Assembly (NCBI GenBank): GCA_025267735.1
Contig: CM046295.1
Coordinates: forward strand, 10,551,167 to 10,615,166
DNA from: Mactra quadrangularis
Lineage: Eukaryota > Mollusca > Bivalvia > Venerida > Mactridae
DNA length: 64,000 nt
Direction of reading: 5' to 3'
In this document: in pieces, positions 48,932 to 62,626 of the stretch
Layout of the letters: the number at the start of each line of letters is the position of its first letter
Numbering within the stretch: the stretch's first letter is position 1
Position numbers and translations under genes: made by a program
Notes under the pieces: model-generated
The model's database searches: none
Seen by the model: the letters and a program-made list of their open reading frames with translations, nothing else
What the model was told of the DNA's origin: nothing

Positions 48932-51900
48932 TAGTTGGGTCGATAACTGCAACAATCTTTCACTTGGTGATACAAGCACCAAATTTGGCACAGATGACCT
49001 GCATGGTCTACCATTCACAAAAAGCACGATTTCCACTTCGAAATTCAAGATGGCCGTCGTTTCTGCGCATGCGCCAGGAAATCAGTATCTCAAAGCGATT
49101 AAACTTCTTTTTACCGCTTTGAATGTATTATAGGATGATACATTATAGCGTTTTTGAATTCTACAAATGTTAACCAAGTTAAGACATTGATTTACATCAT
49201 GTGATATACTTCCAAGGTCAAGGTCATGGTAAAGGTAACATACATGAGAAAGTTGTTTCAAACTTTTTGAATCATTTTAATGATCATGTAGGGTTGGAGA
49301 TGCAAATAGAAAATAGTTATTATTCAAATTAACTTGATAGAATCTTTGACAAATATTTATAGACATAAATTGACATTTACCGTGACCTTGACCTTGATCC
49401 AAGGAGGATGTTAATACCCCGTAAATACTAATTAAATAATCAAACAATTAGTTTATTTGAGACTATTACATTAACATTGAAATATGAATACATGTGTTGG
49501 ATTGCCTTTATCAAGTGTTTACTATGTTTATGCTTAATGTTGTCCACATGTTGTGCATGTCAAAGGTCAATGTCACATGAGAATGTATACATATAAAGTG
49601 ATTTTATCAGAAATTTAACACAATTCACGAAAATGAAGCAAGGATTCTCATAATCCTAGTCAAAAACTAAAGTTTCAGCAATAATGTGTGATGCACACAT
49701 GTCTAGAAGTCAACAATTTAAGGTCAAGATCGTAAAGATAGTTTAGATATTGTTGTAATAATTATATGAACGCAAACATTGATGGTTTAGTCTGTGATGA
49801 TTTCATTATTCGCACATGCAAGCACACAAACGAGTTCATTTAAAACCGACTCGATAGCATTTGAATCGCTCATGACATTCCCTCTTGTCACCTCATTTAG
49901 TTAACTGATGAAAACTTTTGGCAATCGGTGAAAGGTTGGCCAATAGCTCTTGTCATTCGCTACTGTTTTACCAGAGCCAGTCGACTGGATTTGATCTTGA
50001 TAACCATCGATTGACCAAAAATACACGCAGCGTGGAAGACAGAACTTTTGACTTGTTCATAGAAAGACGCCCTCGTATGTGAAATTGCATTATAGGATAT
50101 TTGCTCTTGGACAGAAAAGTCAAGCCTAGCGTCGCAACATTGTCTATAAGACTGTTCTAATCGCGCATAATTATGACAAATTTCTACAGTGTTTTGAAAT
50201 CTTGATCATGTCTGCTAAATGTTGACTTAGCTTTTTCAAAGACCTACATAAAATGGCTACAAGTAAAATCGCGATAGAACAACATTCTATTAGATTTTTC
50301 TGAGCCGTCATTTTGCGTATTGGTAACCTCCTAATTGACTATCCTAGACCAAACTCAATCCAAGGTTTATAAAATATGCACTATTTTAGTGATAGAAACA
50401 CGTTTATTTAACAGCATCAGTCACACATGCTTTATTATAAAAAAGTTTTGCCTGTTGCTTTATAGAATAATGTGGCTTGAATATGATTCTTCGTGATTAC
50501 AAGGATTCATTTTATTGTAGAAACAATGGATGCAATCTCACATTTTGTCACAACAACAACATTACAAAAACACATGGTAAGTATTTTGTCGGATCAGAAC
50601 CCAATGTAGTTCGGTCTTGTTGTCACTACCACGTACAATTTTCTGCCAATTTGGTCGTTAATTTGTTTTGAGTGCTTCTCTATGGCGCTCACGTTTGTCT
50701 CTAACTGACCCTCGTAAACATCGAAACTAACTACATGTGTATGTCCTGTTATATTTCGAGACATATGCATGCACCTATGGAATTAAATCTTTAAAAACTT
50801 ATTATCCAAAGGCCCTTAATGCTTTCTGAGAATTAGAATATACGAGCAAGAATCCATAAATAACAGTTGCATCGGAAATATGCTGATAGTCGGGGATTAT
50901 GACCGGAGTCTGAAAAGTATTGGCCAGCTGATATGTCTGACCTGTATAGTTTGCTAGTGTCAGTTTGTGTGGCTACGAATGACTAATCTGTTAGGCTATT
51001 CGTTTTCTAGCATATTCAAATTTGCAAATAGTAATCATTTGATGAAGGAAGTTTTGTGATACTTTGCACTATTGCATTACAAAGCTTCATTATACAAGCT
51101 TAATTGTCTGATCAAGATGGATTAAACCTAAAAACAATATGAATTGTCCTATGAAAGGATGGTATACTTGGAGTTATTTTAGAATATTCATTTGAGCCAC
51201 TAACAATTTGGGGGAGATATAAACTTTGTCAGATAGAGACAGCAGCACTAGTCTAAATCGGTTGTTATAGAAATACATGATGGATTTTTGTAGACATTTC
51301 CTGCTTTACAATTAATCTTTTAACTGCCTTACTGTAAATAACATTGAGATATTGGATACAATGTACAACTGTCTGCATATACTTCTAAAATCTTGGCCAC
51401 ACATTTACAGAAGAAGGAAATCGGTTGGGTACTGAAAAAAATGGATTGTAGCTACTGAGACATGTAATACTTTATGAATATGTTGTCAAAGCAGTTTTTG
51501 GATTCAAACCGTAGTCATGGATGATAACGGATTAATTTCTGATTTGTACTAATTGATACGAACGCCGCTGAATTAAAATTCATAGTTGTCCGGGATCATC
51601 ATTCATAAATATGTGTCAATGGAAAGATTACCCTACATCTAACCCAATGATTCATTCAGTATTATCTAAATTCCGTGTAAGCTGTACACCATTGTGGTAA
51701 CTTAAACCCTGTTACCATTGGCTCCCTCACGTTGACTAACGATAGTTATATAATATTAAGAGGGGTTGATTCGATAACATTTGAGACTTTTTAGTATAAT
51801 ATACAGAAATCTGTTTGATTTCAACAGCACACAAACAGAGAAAAATATCATGTGCCAATACAGCAACAAGCACACTTTAAACTGACACTGATATACATGC

Positions 51901-52429
51901 TGTGTATCAAAGCACAGGCGGTCGTATATGTAATGTTTTCGAACCGGAACCGCGAATGATGCCTAGGTTTCATTGTAGTGATGTCACCAGATGCACTGGT
52001 TATACTTTGAGATATAGTCTAATAAATGAGAAACGTTCTGAATCAATTAACTGCAATGAATTTCATCTGAGAAAAAGCGTTAGTATATAAAATTATTTGG
52101 CGTCTTGTAATGGCCGCCATTTTGAATTGACAGCCATTAAATGGATTTTGTTTTAAATAATTTAACAGAATTGTTTATTTGTCATAAAATATTGAAATTA
52201 TATTGATAATTACGTAAATAAAAATAATTAAAAATGCTATTTTATATGAACAGGACAAAAATCCCTATCATCGGCGGCCATCTTGAAAAAATGGCGGCCA
52301 TCTTGAATTTCGAGGTGGAAATCGTGCTTTTTGTAAACTACACACTATGTACAACAATTGTACCAAATTTGGTGCTTGTATCACTAAGTGAAAGATTGTC
52401 GTGAAAAATAACATTTATCGACCCCACTA
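48932..52429. mobile_element. 3.5-kb TIR element inserted in the 186-bp satellite
   Basis: The left end TAGTTGGGTCGATAA and the inverse of the right end TAGTGGGGTCGATAA match 14/15. Inverted homology continues for about 140 bp, with AATCTTTCACTT, GATACAAGCACCAAATTTGG, AAAAAGCACGATTTCCAC and AATTCAAGATGGCC on both. TAC flanks both sides (48929-48931 and 52430-52432). Excising it plus one TAC restores the satellite. The interior has only 62-64-codon ORFs and no recognisable transposase, so it is probably non-autonomous. Superfamily is not assigned because the duplication length is ambiguous (3-5 bp). Confidence 0.82.
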
Positions 52430-55400
52430 TACATGTATATGACTCTATTGAACATGGCGGACCGATTTCACGCTTGACCGCTCACAGCCAGCCTAACCAG
52501 CACTGCCATTGGTCACGTGTCATGGACAGGTCACCCGGTCACCACTTTGCGGCTGGATTGTCTCCCCCTGAAAATCTGGTCTATTTTTCATATAAACTTA
52601 TAGTACAGTAGCCTATACATATATATGACCCTACTTAAAATGGCGGACCAATTTTGCGCTTGACCGCTCACAGCCAGCCTGACCAGCACTGCCATTGGTC
52701 ATGTGTTATGGACAGGTCACCCGATCACAATTTTGCGGCTGGATTGTCTCCCCCTGAAAATCTGGTCTATATCACATATAGACATATAGTACAGTAGCCT
52801 ATACATGTATATGACTCTACTGAACATGTGGACCGATTTTACACTTGACGGCTCACAGCCAGCCTAACCAGCACTGCCATTGGTCACGTATCATGGACAG
52901 GTCACCCAATCACCACTTTGCGGCTGGATTGTCTCCCCCTAAAAATCTGGTTTATTTCTCATATAGACATTTAGTACAGTAGGCTATACATGTATATGAC
53001 TATACTGAACATGGCGGACTGATTTCGCCCTTGACCGCTCACAGCCAGCCTAACCAGCACTGCCATTGGTCACGTGTCATGAACAGGTCACCCGATCACC
53101 ACTTTGCAGCTGGATTGTCTCCCCCTGAAAATCTGGTCTATTTCTCATATTGACATATAGTACAGTAGCCTATACATGTATATGACTCTACTGAACATGG
53201 CGGACTGATTTGCCGCTTGACTGCTCACAGCCAGGCTAACCAGCACTGCCATTGGTCACGTGTCATGGACAGGTCACAGGATCACCACTTTGCGGCTGGA
53301 TTGTCTCCCCCTGAAAATCTGGTCTATTTCTCATATAGACATATAGTACAATATCCTATACATGTATATGACTCTATTGAACATGGCGGACTGATTTGGC
53401 GCTTGACTGCTCAAGGCCAGCCTAACCAGCATTGCCATTGGTCACGTGTCATGGACAGGTCACCCAGTCACCACTTTGCGGCTGGATTGTCTCCCCCTGA
53501 AAATCTGGTCTATTTTTCATATAAACTTATAGTACAGTAGCCTATACATTTATATGACCCTACTTAAAATGGCGGACCAATTTTGCGCTTGACCACTCAC
53601 AGCCAGCCTGACCAGCACTGCCATTGGTCACATGTCATGGACATGTCACCCGATCACCACTTTGCGGCTGGATTGTCTCCCCCTGAAAATCTGGTCTATA
53701 TCACATATAGACATATAGTACAGTAGCCTATAAATGCATATGACTCTACTGAACATGTGGACCGATTTCACGCTTGACCGCTCACAGTCAGCCTAACCAG
53801 CACTGCCATTGGTCACGAGTCATGGACAGGTCACCCGATCACCACTTTGCGGCTGGAATGTCTCCCCCATGAAAATCTGGTCTAATCCTCATATAGACAT
53901 AAAGTACAGTAGCCTATATGACTCTACTGAACAAGGGGGACTGATTTTGCGCTTGACGGCTTACAGCCAGCCTAACCAGCACTGCCATTGAACAAGTGTC
54001 ATGGACAGGTCACCCGATCACCACTTTGCGGCTGGATTGTCTCCCCCTGAAAATCTGGTATATTTCTCATATAGACATATGGTACCAATTTGCCGCTTGA
54101 CTGCTCACAGCCAGCCTAACCAGCACTGCCATTGGTCAGGTGTCATGGACAGGTCACGGGATCACCACTTTGCGGTTGGATTGTCTCCCCCTGAAAATCT
54201 GGTCTATTTCTGATATAGGCATATAGTACAGTAGCCTAAACATGTATATGACTCTACTGAACATTGGACCGATTTCGCGCTTGACCTCTCACAGCCAGTC
54301 TAACCAGCACTGCCATTGGTCACATGTCATGGACAGGTCGCCCGATCACCACTCTGCGGCTGGATTGTCTGCCCTGAAAATCTGGTCTATTTCTCATATA
54401 GACATATAGTAGAGTAGCCTATACATGTATATGACTCTACTGAACATGGCTGACCGATTTCACGCTTGACCGCTCACAGCCAGCCTGACCAGCACTGCCA
54501 TTGGTCACGTGTCATGGACAGGTCACCCGGTCACCACTTTGCGGCTGGATTGTCTCCCCCTGAAAATCTGGTCTATTTTTCATATAAACTTATAGTACAG
54601 TAGCCTATACATATATATGACCCTACTTTAAATGGCGGACCAATTTTGCGCTTGACCGCTCACAGCCAGCCTGACCAGCACTGCCATTGGTCACGTGTCA
54701 TGGACAGGTCACCCGATCACCACTTTGCGGCTGGATTGTCTCCCCCTGAAAATCTGGTCTATTTCTCATTTAGACATATAGTACAGTAGGCTATACATGT
54801 ATCTGACTCTACTGAACATGGCTGACCGATTTTGTGCTTGACTGCTCACAGCCAGCCTAACCAGCACTGCCATTGGTCAGGTGTCATGGACAGGTCACGG
54901 GATCACCACTTTGCGGCTGGATTGTCTTCCGTTAAAAATCTGGTCTATTTCTCATATAGACATTTAGTACAGTAGGCTATACATGTATATGACTGTACTG
55001 AACATGGCGGACCGATTTCGCGCTTGACTGCTCACAGCCAGCCTAACCAGCACTGCCATTGGTCACATGTCATGGACAGGTCACTCGATCACCACTTTGC
55101 AGCTGGATTGTCTCCCCCTGAAAATCTGGTCTATTTCTCATTTAGACGTATAGTACAGTAGGCTATACATGTATCTGACTCTACTGAACATGGCGGCCCG
55201 ATTTCGCGCTTGACCACTCACAGCCAGCCTAACCAGAACTGCCATTGGTCAGGTGTCATGAACAGGTCACCGGATCACCACTTTGCGGCTGGATTGTCTT
55301 CCCCTGAAAATCTGGTCTATATCTCATATAGACATATAGTACAGTAGCCTATACATGTATATGACTCTACTGAACATGGCAGACCGACTTGGCGCTTTAC

Positions 55401-56602
55401 CACTCACAGAGAGAATAACCAGCACCTCCATTGGTCATGTGTCATGGACAGGTCACCCGATCACCACTTTGCAGCTGGATTGTCTCTCCCTGAAAATCTG
55501 GTCTTTTTCTCATGTTGACATATAGTACAGTAGCCTATTTATGTATATGACTCTACTGATTTTCCACTTGACTGCTCACAGCCAGCCTAACCAGCACTGC
55601 CATTGATCACGTGTCATAGACAGGTCACCTGATCACCACTTTCAGGCTGAATCGTCTCCCCCTGAAAATCTGGTCTATTTCTCATATCCACATATAGTAC
55701 AGGAGGTTATACATGTATATGACTCTACTGAACACGGCGGACCGATTTCGCGCTTGACCGCACACAGCCAGCCAAACAAGCACTGCCATTGGATACGTGT
55801 AGTGGACAGGTCACCCAATCTCCACTTTGTGGCTGGATTATCTCCCCCAGAAAATCTGGTCTATTTCTCATATAGACAAACATGTATAGTACAGTAGCCT
55901 ATACATGTATATGACTCTACTGAACATGGCGGACCGATTTCACGCTTAATCGCTCACAGCCAGCCTAATCAGCACTGCCATTGGTCTCTCTACTGAACAT
56001 GGCGGACTGATTTGCCATTGACTGCTCACAGCCACCCTAACGAGCACTGCCATTGGTCACGTCTCATGGATAGGTCACCCGATCACCACTTTGCGGCTGG
56101 ATTGTCTCCCCCTGAAAATCTGGTCTATTTCTCATATAGACATATAGTACAGTAGCCTATACATGTATATGACTCTACTGAACATGGCAGACAGATTTCG
56201 CGCTTGAACACTCACAGCCAGCCTAACAAGCACTGCCATTTGTCACGTGTCATGGACAGGTTACCTGATCACCACTTTGCGGCTGGATTGTCTCCCCCTG
56301 AAAATCTGGTCTAATTCGCTTATAGACATATAGTACAGTATCCTATACATGTATATGACTCTACTGAACATGGCACACCTATTTCGCGCTTGACCACTCA
56401 CAGCCAGCCTAACCAGCTCTGCCATTGGTCATGTTTCATTGACAGGTCACCCTATCACCACTTTGCGGCTGGATTGTCTCCCCCTGAAAATCTGGTCTAT
56501 TTCTCACATAGCCATTCATGTAAAGTACAGTAGGCTATACATGTATATGACTCTACTGAACATGGTGGACTGATTTCGCACTTGACCGCTCACAGCCAGC
56601 CT
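52430..56602 (+). repeat. 186-bp satellite, plus orientation, second block
   Basis: Continuation after the element, about 22 monomers. Units 52819-53366 are close paralogues of 48382-48931, variant for variant, showing higher-order duplication. Some monomers are truncated, for example near 54085 and 55985. Confidence 0.95.
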
Positions 56603-59600
56603 AGGCTACTGTACTATATGTCTATATGAGAAATAGACCAGATTTTCAGGGGGAGACAATGCAGCTGCAAAGTGGTGATCTGGTGACCTGTCCCTGACAG
56701 GTGACCAATGGCAGTGCTGGTTAGGCTGGCTGTGAGTGGTCAAACGTGAAATCAGTCCGCCATGTTCAGTACAGTCATATACATGTATAGCCTCCTGTAC
56801 TATATGTCGATATGAGAAATAGACCAGATTTTCATGGGAGAGACAATCCAGCCGCAAAGTGGTGATAGGATGAACTGTCCATGACATGTGACCAATGGAG
56901 GTGCTGGTTTTGCTGGCTGTGAGCGGTCAAGCGCGAAATCGGTCCGCCATGTTCAGTACAGTCATATACATGTATAGCCTACTGGACCATATGTCTATAT
57001 GAGAAATAGACCAGATTTTCAGGGGGAGACAATCCAGCCGCAAAGTGGTGATCGGGTGACCTGTCCATGACACGTGACCAATGGCAGTGCTGGTTAGGCT
57101 GGCTGTGAGCGGTCAAGCGCCAAATCGGTCCGCCATGTTGAGTACAGTCATATACATGTATAGGCTACTGTTCTATACGTCTATATGAGAAATAGACCAG
57201 ATTTTCAGGGGGAGACAATCCAGCCGCAAAGTGGTGATCGGGTGACCTGTCCATAACACATGACCAATGGCAGTGCTGGTTAGGCTGGCTTTGAGCGGTC
57301 AAGCGCAAAATTGGTCCGCCATGTTCAGTAGAGTCATATACATGTACAGGCTATTGTACTGTATGTCTTTATGAGAAATAGACCATATTTTCTGGGGGGG
57401 ACAATCCAGCCGCAAAGTGGTGATCAGGTGACCTGTCAATAACACATGACCAATGGCAGTGCTGGTTAGGCTGGCTGTGAGCGTACAAGCGCCAAATCGG
57501 TCCGCCATGTTCAGTAGAGTCATATACATGTATAGGATACTGTACTATATGTCTATATGAGAAATATACCAGATTTTCAGGGAGAGACAATCCTGCCGCA
57601 AAGTGGTGATTGGGTCACCTGTCCATGACACGTGACCAATGGCAGTGCAGGTTAGGCTGGCTGTGAGCGGTCAAGCATTAAATTGGTCCGCCATGTTCAG
57701 TACAGTCATATACATGTATAGCCTACTATACTATATGTCTATATGAAAAATAGACCAGATTTTCAGGGGGAGACAATCCAGCCACAAAGTGGTGATCGAG
57801 TGACCTGTCCATGACACGTGACCTATGGCAGTGCTGGTTAGACTGGCTGTGAGCGGTCAAGCGCAAAATCGGTCCACCATGTTCAGTAGAGTCATATACA
57901 TGTATAGGCTACTGTACTATACAAGTATGTCTATATTAGAAATTGACCAGATTTTCAGGGTGAGTCAATCCAGCCGCAAAGTGGTGATCGGGTGACCTGT
58001 CAATGAAACATGACCAATGGCAGAGCTGGTTAGGCTGGCTGTGAGCGGTCAAGCACAAAATCGGTCCACCATATTCAGTACAGTCATATACATGTATAGC
58101 CTTTTTTACTATATGTCTATATAAGAAATAGACCAGATTTTCAGGGGGAGACAATCCAGCCGTAAAGTGGTGATCGGGTGACCAGTCCATGACACGTGAC
58201 CAATGGCAGTGCTTGTTCGTCTGGCTGTGAGCGGTCAAGCTTTAATCCGTCCGCGATATTCAGTAGAGTCACATACATGCATAGACTACTGTACTATATG
58301 TCTGTATGAGAAATAGACCAGATTTTCAGGGGGAGACAATCAAGCCACAAAGTGGTGATCCAGTGACCTGTCCATGACATATGACCAATGGCAGTACTGG
58401 TTAGGGTGGCTGTGAGTGGTCAAGCTAGAAATTGGTCCGCCATATTCAGTAGAGTCATATTTATGTATAGCCTACTGTACTTTATGTCTAAATGAGAAAT
58501 AGACAAGATTTTCTGGGGGAGACAATCCAGCCGCAAAGTGGTGATCGGGTGACCTGTCCATGACACATGACCAATGGCAGTGCTGGTTAGGCTGGCTGTG
58601 AGCGGTCAAGCGCAAAATTGTTCCACCATGTTCAGTACAGTCATATACATGTATAGCCTACTGTACTATACATGTATGTCTTTATGAGAAATAGACCAGA
58701 TTTTCAGGGGGAGACAATGCAGCCGCAAAGTGGTGATCTGGTGTCCTGTCCCTGACATGTGACCAATGGCAGTGCTAGTTAGGCTGGCTGTGAGCGGTCA
58801 AGCGCGAAATCAGTCCGCCATGTTCAGTACGGTCATATACATGTATAGCCTCCTGTACTATATGTCGATATGAGAAATAGACCAGATTTTCATGGGGGGG
58901 GGGACAATCCAGCCGCAAAGAGGTGATCGGATGAACTGTCCATGACACGTGACCAATTTCAGTGCTGGTTTTGCTGGCTGTGAGCGGTCAAGCGCGAAAT
59001 CGGGCCGCCATGTTCAGTACAGTCATATACATGTATAGCCTACTGTACCATATGTCTATATGAGAAATAGACCAGATTTTCAGGGGGAGACAATCCAGCC
59101 GCAAAGTGGTGATCGGGTGACCTGTCCATGACACATGACCAATGGCAGTGCTGGTTAGGCTGGCTGTGAGCGGTCAAGCGCCAAATCGGTCCGCCATGTT
59201 CAGTACAGTCATATACATGTATAGGTACTGTACTATATGTCTATATGAGAAATATACCAGATTTTCAGGGGGAGACAATCCAGCCGCAAAGTGGTGATCG
59301 GGTGACCTGTCCATGACACGTGACCAATGGCTGTGCTGGTTAGGCTGGCTGTGAGCGGTCAAGCGCAAAATTGGTCCGCCATGTTCAGTAGAGTCATATA
59401 CATGTATAGCCTACTGTACTATATGTCTATATGAGAAATATACCAGATTTTCAGGGGGAGACAATCCAGCCGCAAAGTGGTGATTGGGTGACCTGTCCAT
59501 GACTCGTGACCAATGCCAGTGCTGGTTAGGCTGGCTGTGAGCGGTCAAGCATGTAATCCGTCCACCATGTTCAGTAGAGTCATATACATGTATAGGCTAC

Positions 59601-60697
59601 TGAACTATACATGTTTGTCTATATGAGACATAGACAAGATTTTCAGGGGGAGACAATCCAGCCCAAAGTGGTGATCGGGTGACCTGTCCATGACACGTGA
59701 CCAATGGCTGTGCTGGTTAGGCTGGCTGTGAGCGGTCAAGCGCAAAATTGGTCCGCCATGTTCAGTAGAGTCATATACATGTATAGCCTACTGTACTATA
59801 TGTCTATATGAGAAATATACCAGATTTTCAGGGGGAGACAATCCAGCCGCAAAGTGGTGATTGGGTGACCTGTCCATGACACGTGACCAATGCCAGTGCT
59901 GGTTAGGCTGGCTGTGAGCGGTCAAGCATGTAATCCGTCCACCATGTTCAGTAGAGTCATATACATGTATAGGCTACTGAACTATACATGTTTGTCTATA
60001 TGAGACATAGACAAGATTTTCAGGGGGAGACAATCTAGCCCAAAGTGGTGATCAGGTGACCGTTCCTTGATACGTGACCAATGGCAGTGATGGTTAGGCT
60101 GGCTGTGCGGGGTCAAGCGCGAAATCGGTCCACCATGTTCAGTAGAGTCATATACATGTATAGGCTACTGTACTATACATGTATGTCTATATGAGAAATT
60201 GACCAGATTTTCAGGGGGAGTCAATCCAGCCGCAAAGTGGTGATCGGGTGACCAGTCCATGAAACGTGACCAATGGCAGAGCTGGTTAGGCTGGCTGTGA
60301 GCGGTCAAGCGCAAAATTGGTCCGCCATGTCTAGTAGAGTCATATACATGTATAGCCTACTGTACTATATGTCTATATGAGAAACAGACCAGATTTTCAG
60401 GGGGAGACAATCCAGCCGTAAAGTGGTGATCGGGTGACCAGTCCATGACACGTGACCAATGGCAGTGCTGGTTCGTCTGGCTGTGAGCGTTCAAGCGCAA
60501 AATCGATCCGCGATGTTCAGTAGTGTCATATACATGTATAGACTACTGTACTATATGTCTATATGAGAAATAGACCAGATTTTCAGGGGGAGACAATCCA
60601 GCGGCTAAGTTGTGATTGGGTGACCTGTCCATGACGCCTGACCAATGGCAGTGCTGGTTTGGCTGGCTGTGAGCGGTCAATCGCGAAATCGGTCCGC
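56603..60697 (-). repeat. 186-bp satellite, inverted block
   Basis: From CAGCCAGCCTAGGCTACTGT onward all monomers are inverse complements, about 22 copies. Local duplications are visible: 59400-59660 resembles 59770-60030 (two units apart), and 56650 resembles 58705 (about 11 units apart). The array ends at GGTCCGCC before the hAT-like element. Confidence 0.95.
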
Positions 60698-60704
60698 CTG
60701 CCGT

Positions 60705-61980
60705 TAGGGCTCTACACCGGTATACGATATATATCGAATACCGGTATTGTAGGTTCGATAGATATATCGGATCGAACATTTCCGTATCGAACAAAATATC
60801 GATCAATGACAGTCATACAAATAAAATCCATGGCCTGCAAATCAGTGGATATTTTGTATCGCCTAATCAGCATCCTACTGCTTCCGTTTCGATGTGGACT
60901 TAACATGGACGAACAATCACATAATATGACACTCTTTACGCAAACATCTTACCCCGGTTGCATCATGTTTTGTTCTTTTCAAAGGGAATCAACTGTTGCG
61001 GTTATAATGTCCTTTATAATGTACTTTAGTTTTCAATTAGTCTGGGAACCAACAATCAGTATTTAGCACTCGGAACTCCTGTGTCATTCACTAGGAATAA
61101 CCTCGGACATGTTTAGACTCCATTTTGGAACTACCTTTGGGTCACATGCCCAAACTAAATACTTCAATAGGCGATGAAGTAAACAAATCCATGGATAAAT
61201 TTCTTTTTTTTAGTCCGTAATTTGATATTTTATGTACGATTGAATGATATCTGCTGAACAATATATAGTCACACATATAGTAAAAGAAATCTATTTACAA
61301 AGCTTTATGTCTTGACGACAAGAGCTATTTTGCATTACTGTTACATGCTTCGCCTCGCGTATTTAGAATAAACCCAGTAATATTAGTGGACCCCCACGAA
61401 TCCTTCCGAAATTATTCATTCAATTATTAGTCGAGATGTTCCGAATGCTGAATTTAGTAAATAGATCTATCCAGGGAACTATAGACACTCGGATTTGTTC
61501 GGGCAGATCCTCAATGTAAAGAGAATTTGCTTGTACAGAAACGATACAGAGAAATGCCAAAATATCATTTGCCTTTGCTTTTTACAAAGGAAACCGATAC
61601 AGACTCCCACATTTGTTCACATTAGCTGCTAAATAGTTAATTGCTCAGGCCACTTCAGTAGCTTCTGAATAGGTATTTTCAACCTCAGGAGACAACCAGT
61701 CAACAGAAAGATCATGCCTAGACCCAGACTCACTGCATGGATGCAATGATTTTTGTTTAAAAAAATGTATACGTCAAAGACTTTAACATTTAAAATGTTA
61801 ATAAGACATTGCATTTAGTAGTGTGGTGCTACTTCGATTAAAATAAATGAATAAAACAACAATGTTTTGCTGTTTTATAAAAATCTATATTAATAAAAGT
61901 ATCATATGATATATCGAATATCGATCATTTTGTATCGATACGAATATTGTATCGATCATTCTGATCGATATAGAGCCCTA
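60705..61980. mobile_element. hAT-like TIR element, 1276 bp
   Basis: The ends are TAGGGCTCTA and its inverse TAGAGCCCTA, fitting the YARNG start typical of hAT TIRs (family knowledge). Subterminal regions are rich in TCGATA palindromes at both ends (ATCGAATACCGG on the left, GTATCGATACGAATATTG on the right). The 8-bp flanks (CCTGCCGT and ATATCTAG) do not match, so there is no target duplication. No intact transposase ORF: the 135-codon frame at 60659-61066 starts in satellite DNA with TTG and is an artefact. Confidence 0.6.
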
Positions 61981-62521
61981 ATATCTAGTATAGATGTAAT
62001 ATACGTATACAACATTTAAACAAGAGTAGCCATATAAGAAAAGTACAGAGTCAGCAAAAAATACATGTATATTGAAACTTAAGTATTTAGTCAAGTTGTA
62101 ATAACTATTGAAGGAATGTATGTATAATAAAAAGGGAAAAACTATAGAGGTTTTTGGTGCTAAAAACTTATGTTTACATCTTAATGTAGATACACAAAAA
62201 GTTTTGTAAAAATACTCACATGGATATGTTAAGGTGATGTGAATGTCTGAGGATTCTTAGAAAACAAAAACAACAAAAGGCTATTTTTTATATTACTGTT
62301 TAATGTAATTATATTGTGGTCATGTACTGTATTACTTGAAGTCTAAGTTAGTTTACAGTATTGTTCCATGTTAATCATATTTAAATACACTAATGAACCT
62401 ACATAATTTGTATTCAAAGTGCACAGGGTAAGAAGAGGAAAGCAAAATCTTATAATCTTATAATCTCTGCTGATTTGAATATATTTATATTCAATCATGA
62501 ATACAGAAATCATGTAGTATA
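61981..62521. other. AT-rich non-coding DNA
   Basis: No supported feature. Confidence 0.5.
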
Positions 62522-62624
62522 CAGTATAACCTGCATTAAGCAGCCAGTGAAGGAAAGTCACTAGATTGGCTGCTTACAGCAGGTGACATCTTATTACAGG
62601 TGGCTGATGATAGAGGTTATACTG
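62522..62624. mobile_element. pogo-like MITE, 103 bp
   Basis: TIRs CAGTATAACCT / AGGTTATACTG (11 bp) with TA on both flanks (62520-62521, 62625-62626). Inside, ATTAAGCAGCCA and TGGCTGCTTA form further inverted words. Non-coding. Confidence 0.75.
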
Positions 62625-62626
62625 TA

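Noticed and set aside
45834..60697. Hammerhead ribozyme in the 186-bp satellite
   Set aside because: CTGAAAATC is present, but the CUGANGA and GAAAC core boxes are absent.
45834..60806. Repeated ~60-107-codon ORFs with a His/Trp/Pro-rich phrase on both strands
   Set aside because: They are one frame of the 186-bp satellite. The consensus has an in-frame TAG, most monomers are broken, and the frame follows array orientation.
60659..61066. 135-codon plus-strand ORF
   Set aside because: Starts with TTG inside satellite DNA and crosses into the hAT-like element, so it is a chance fusion.
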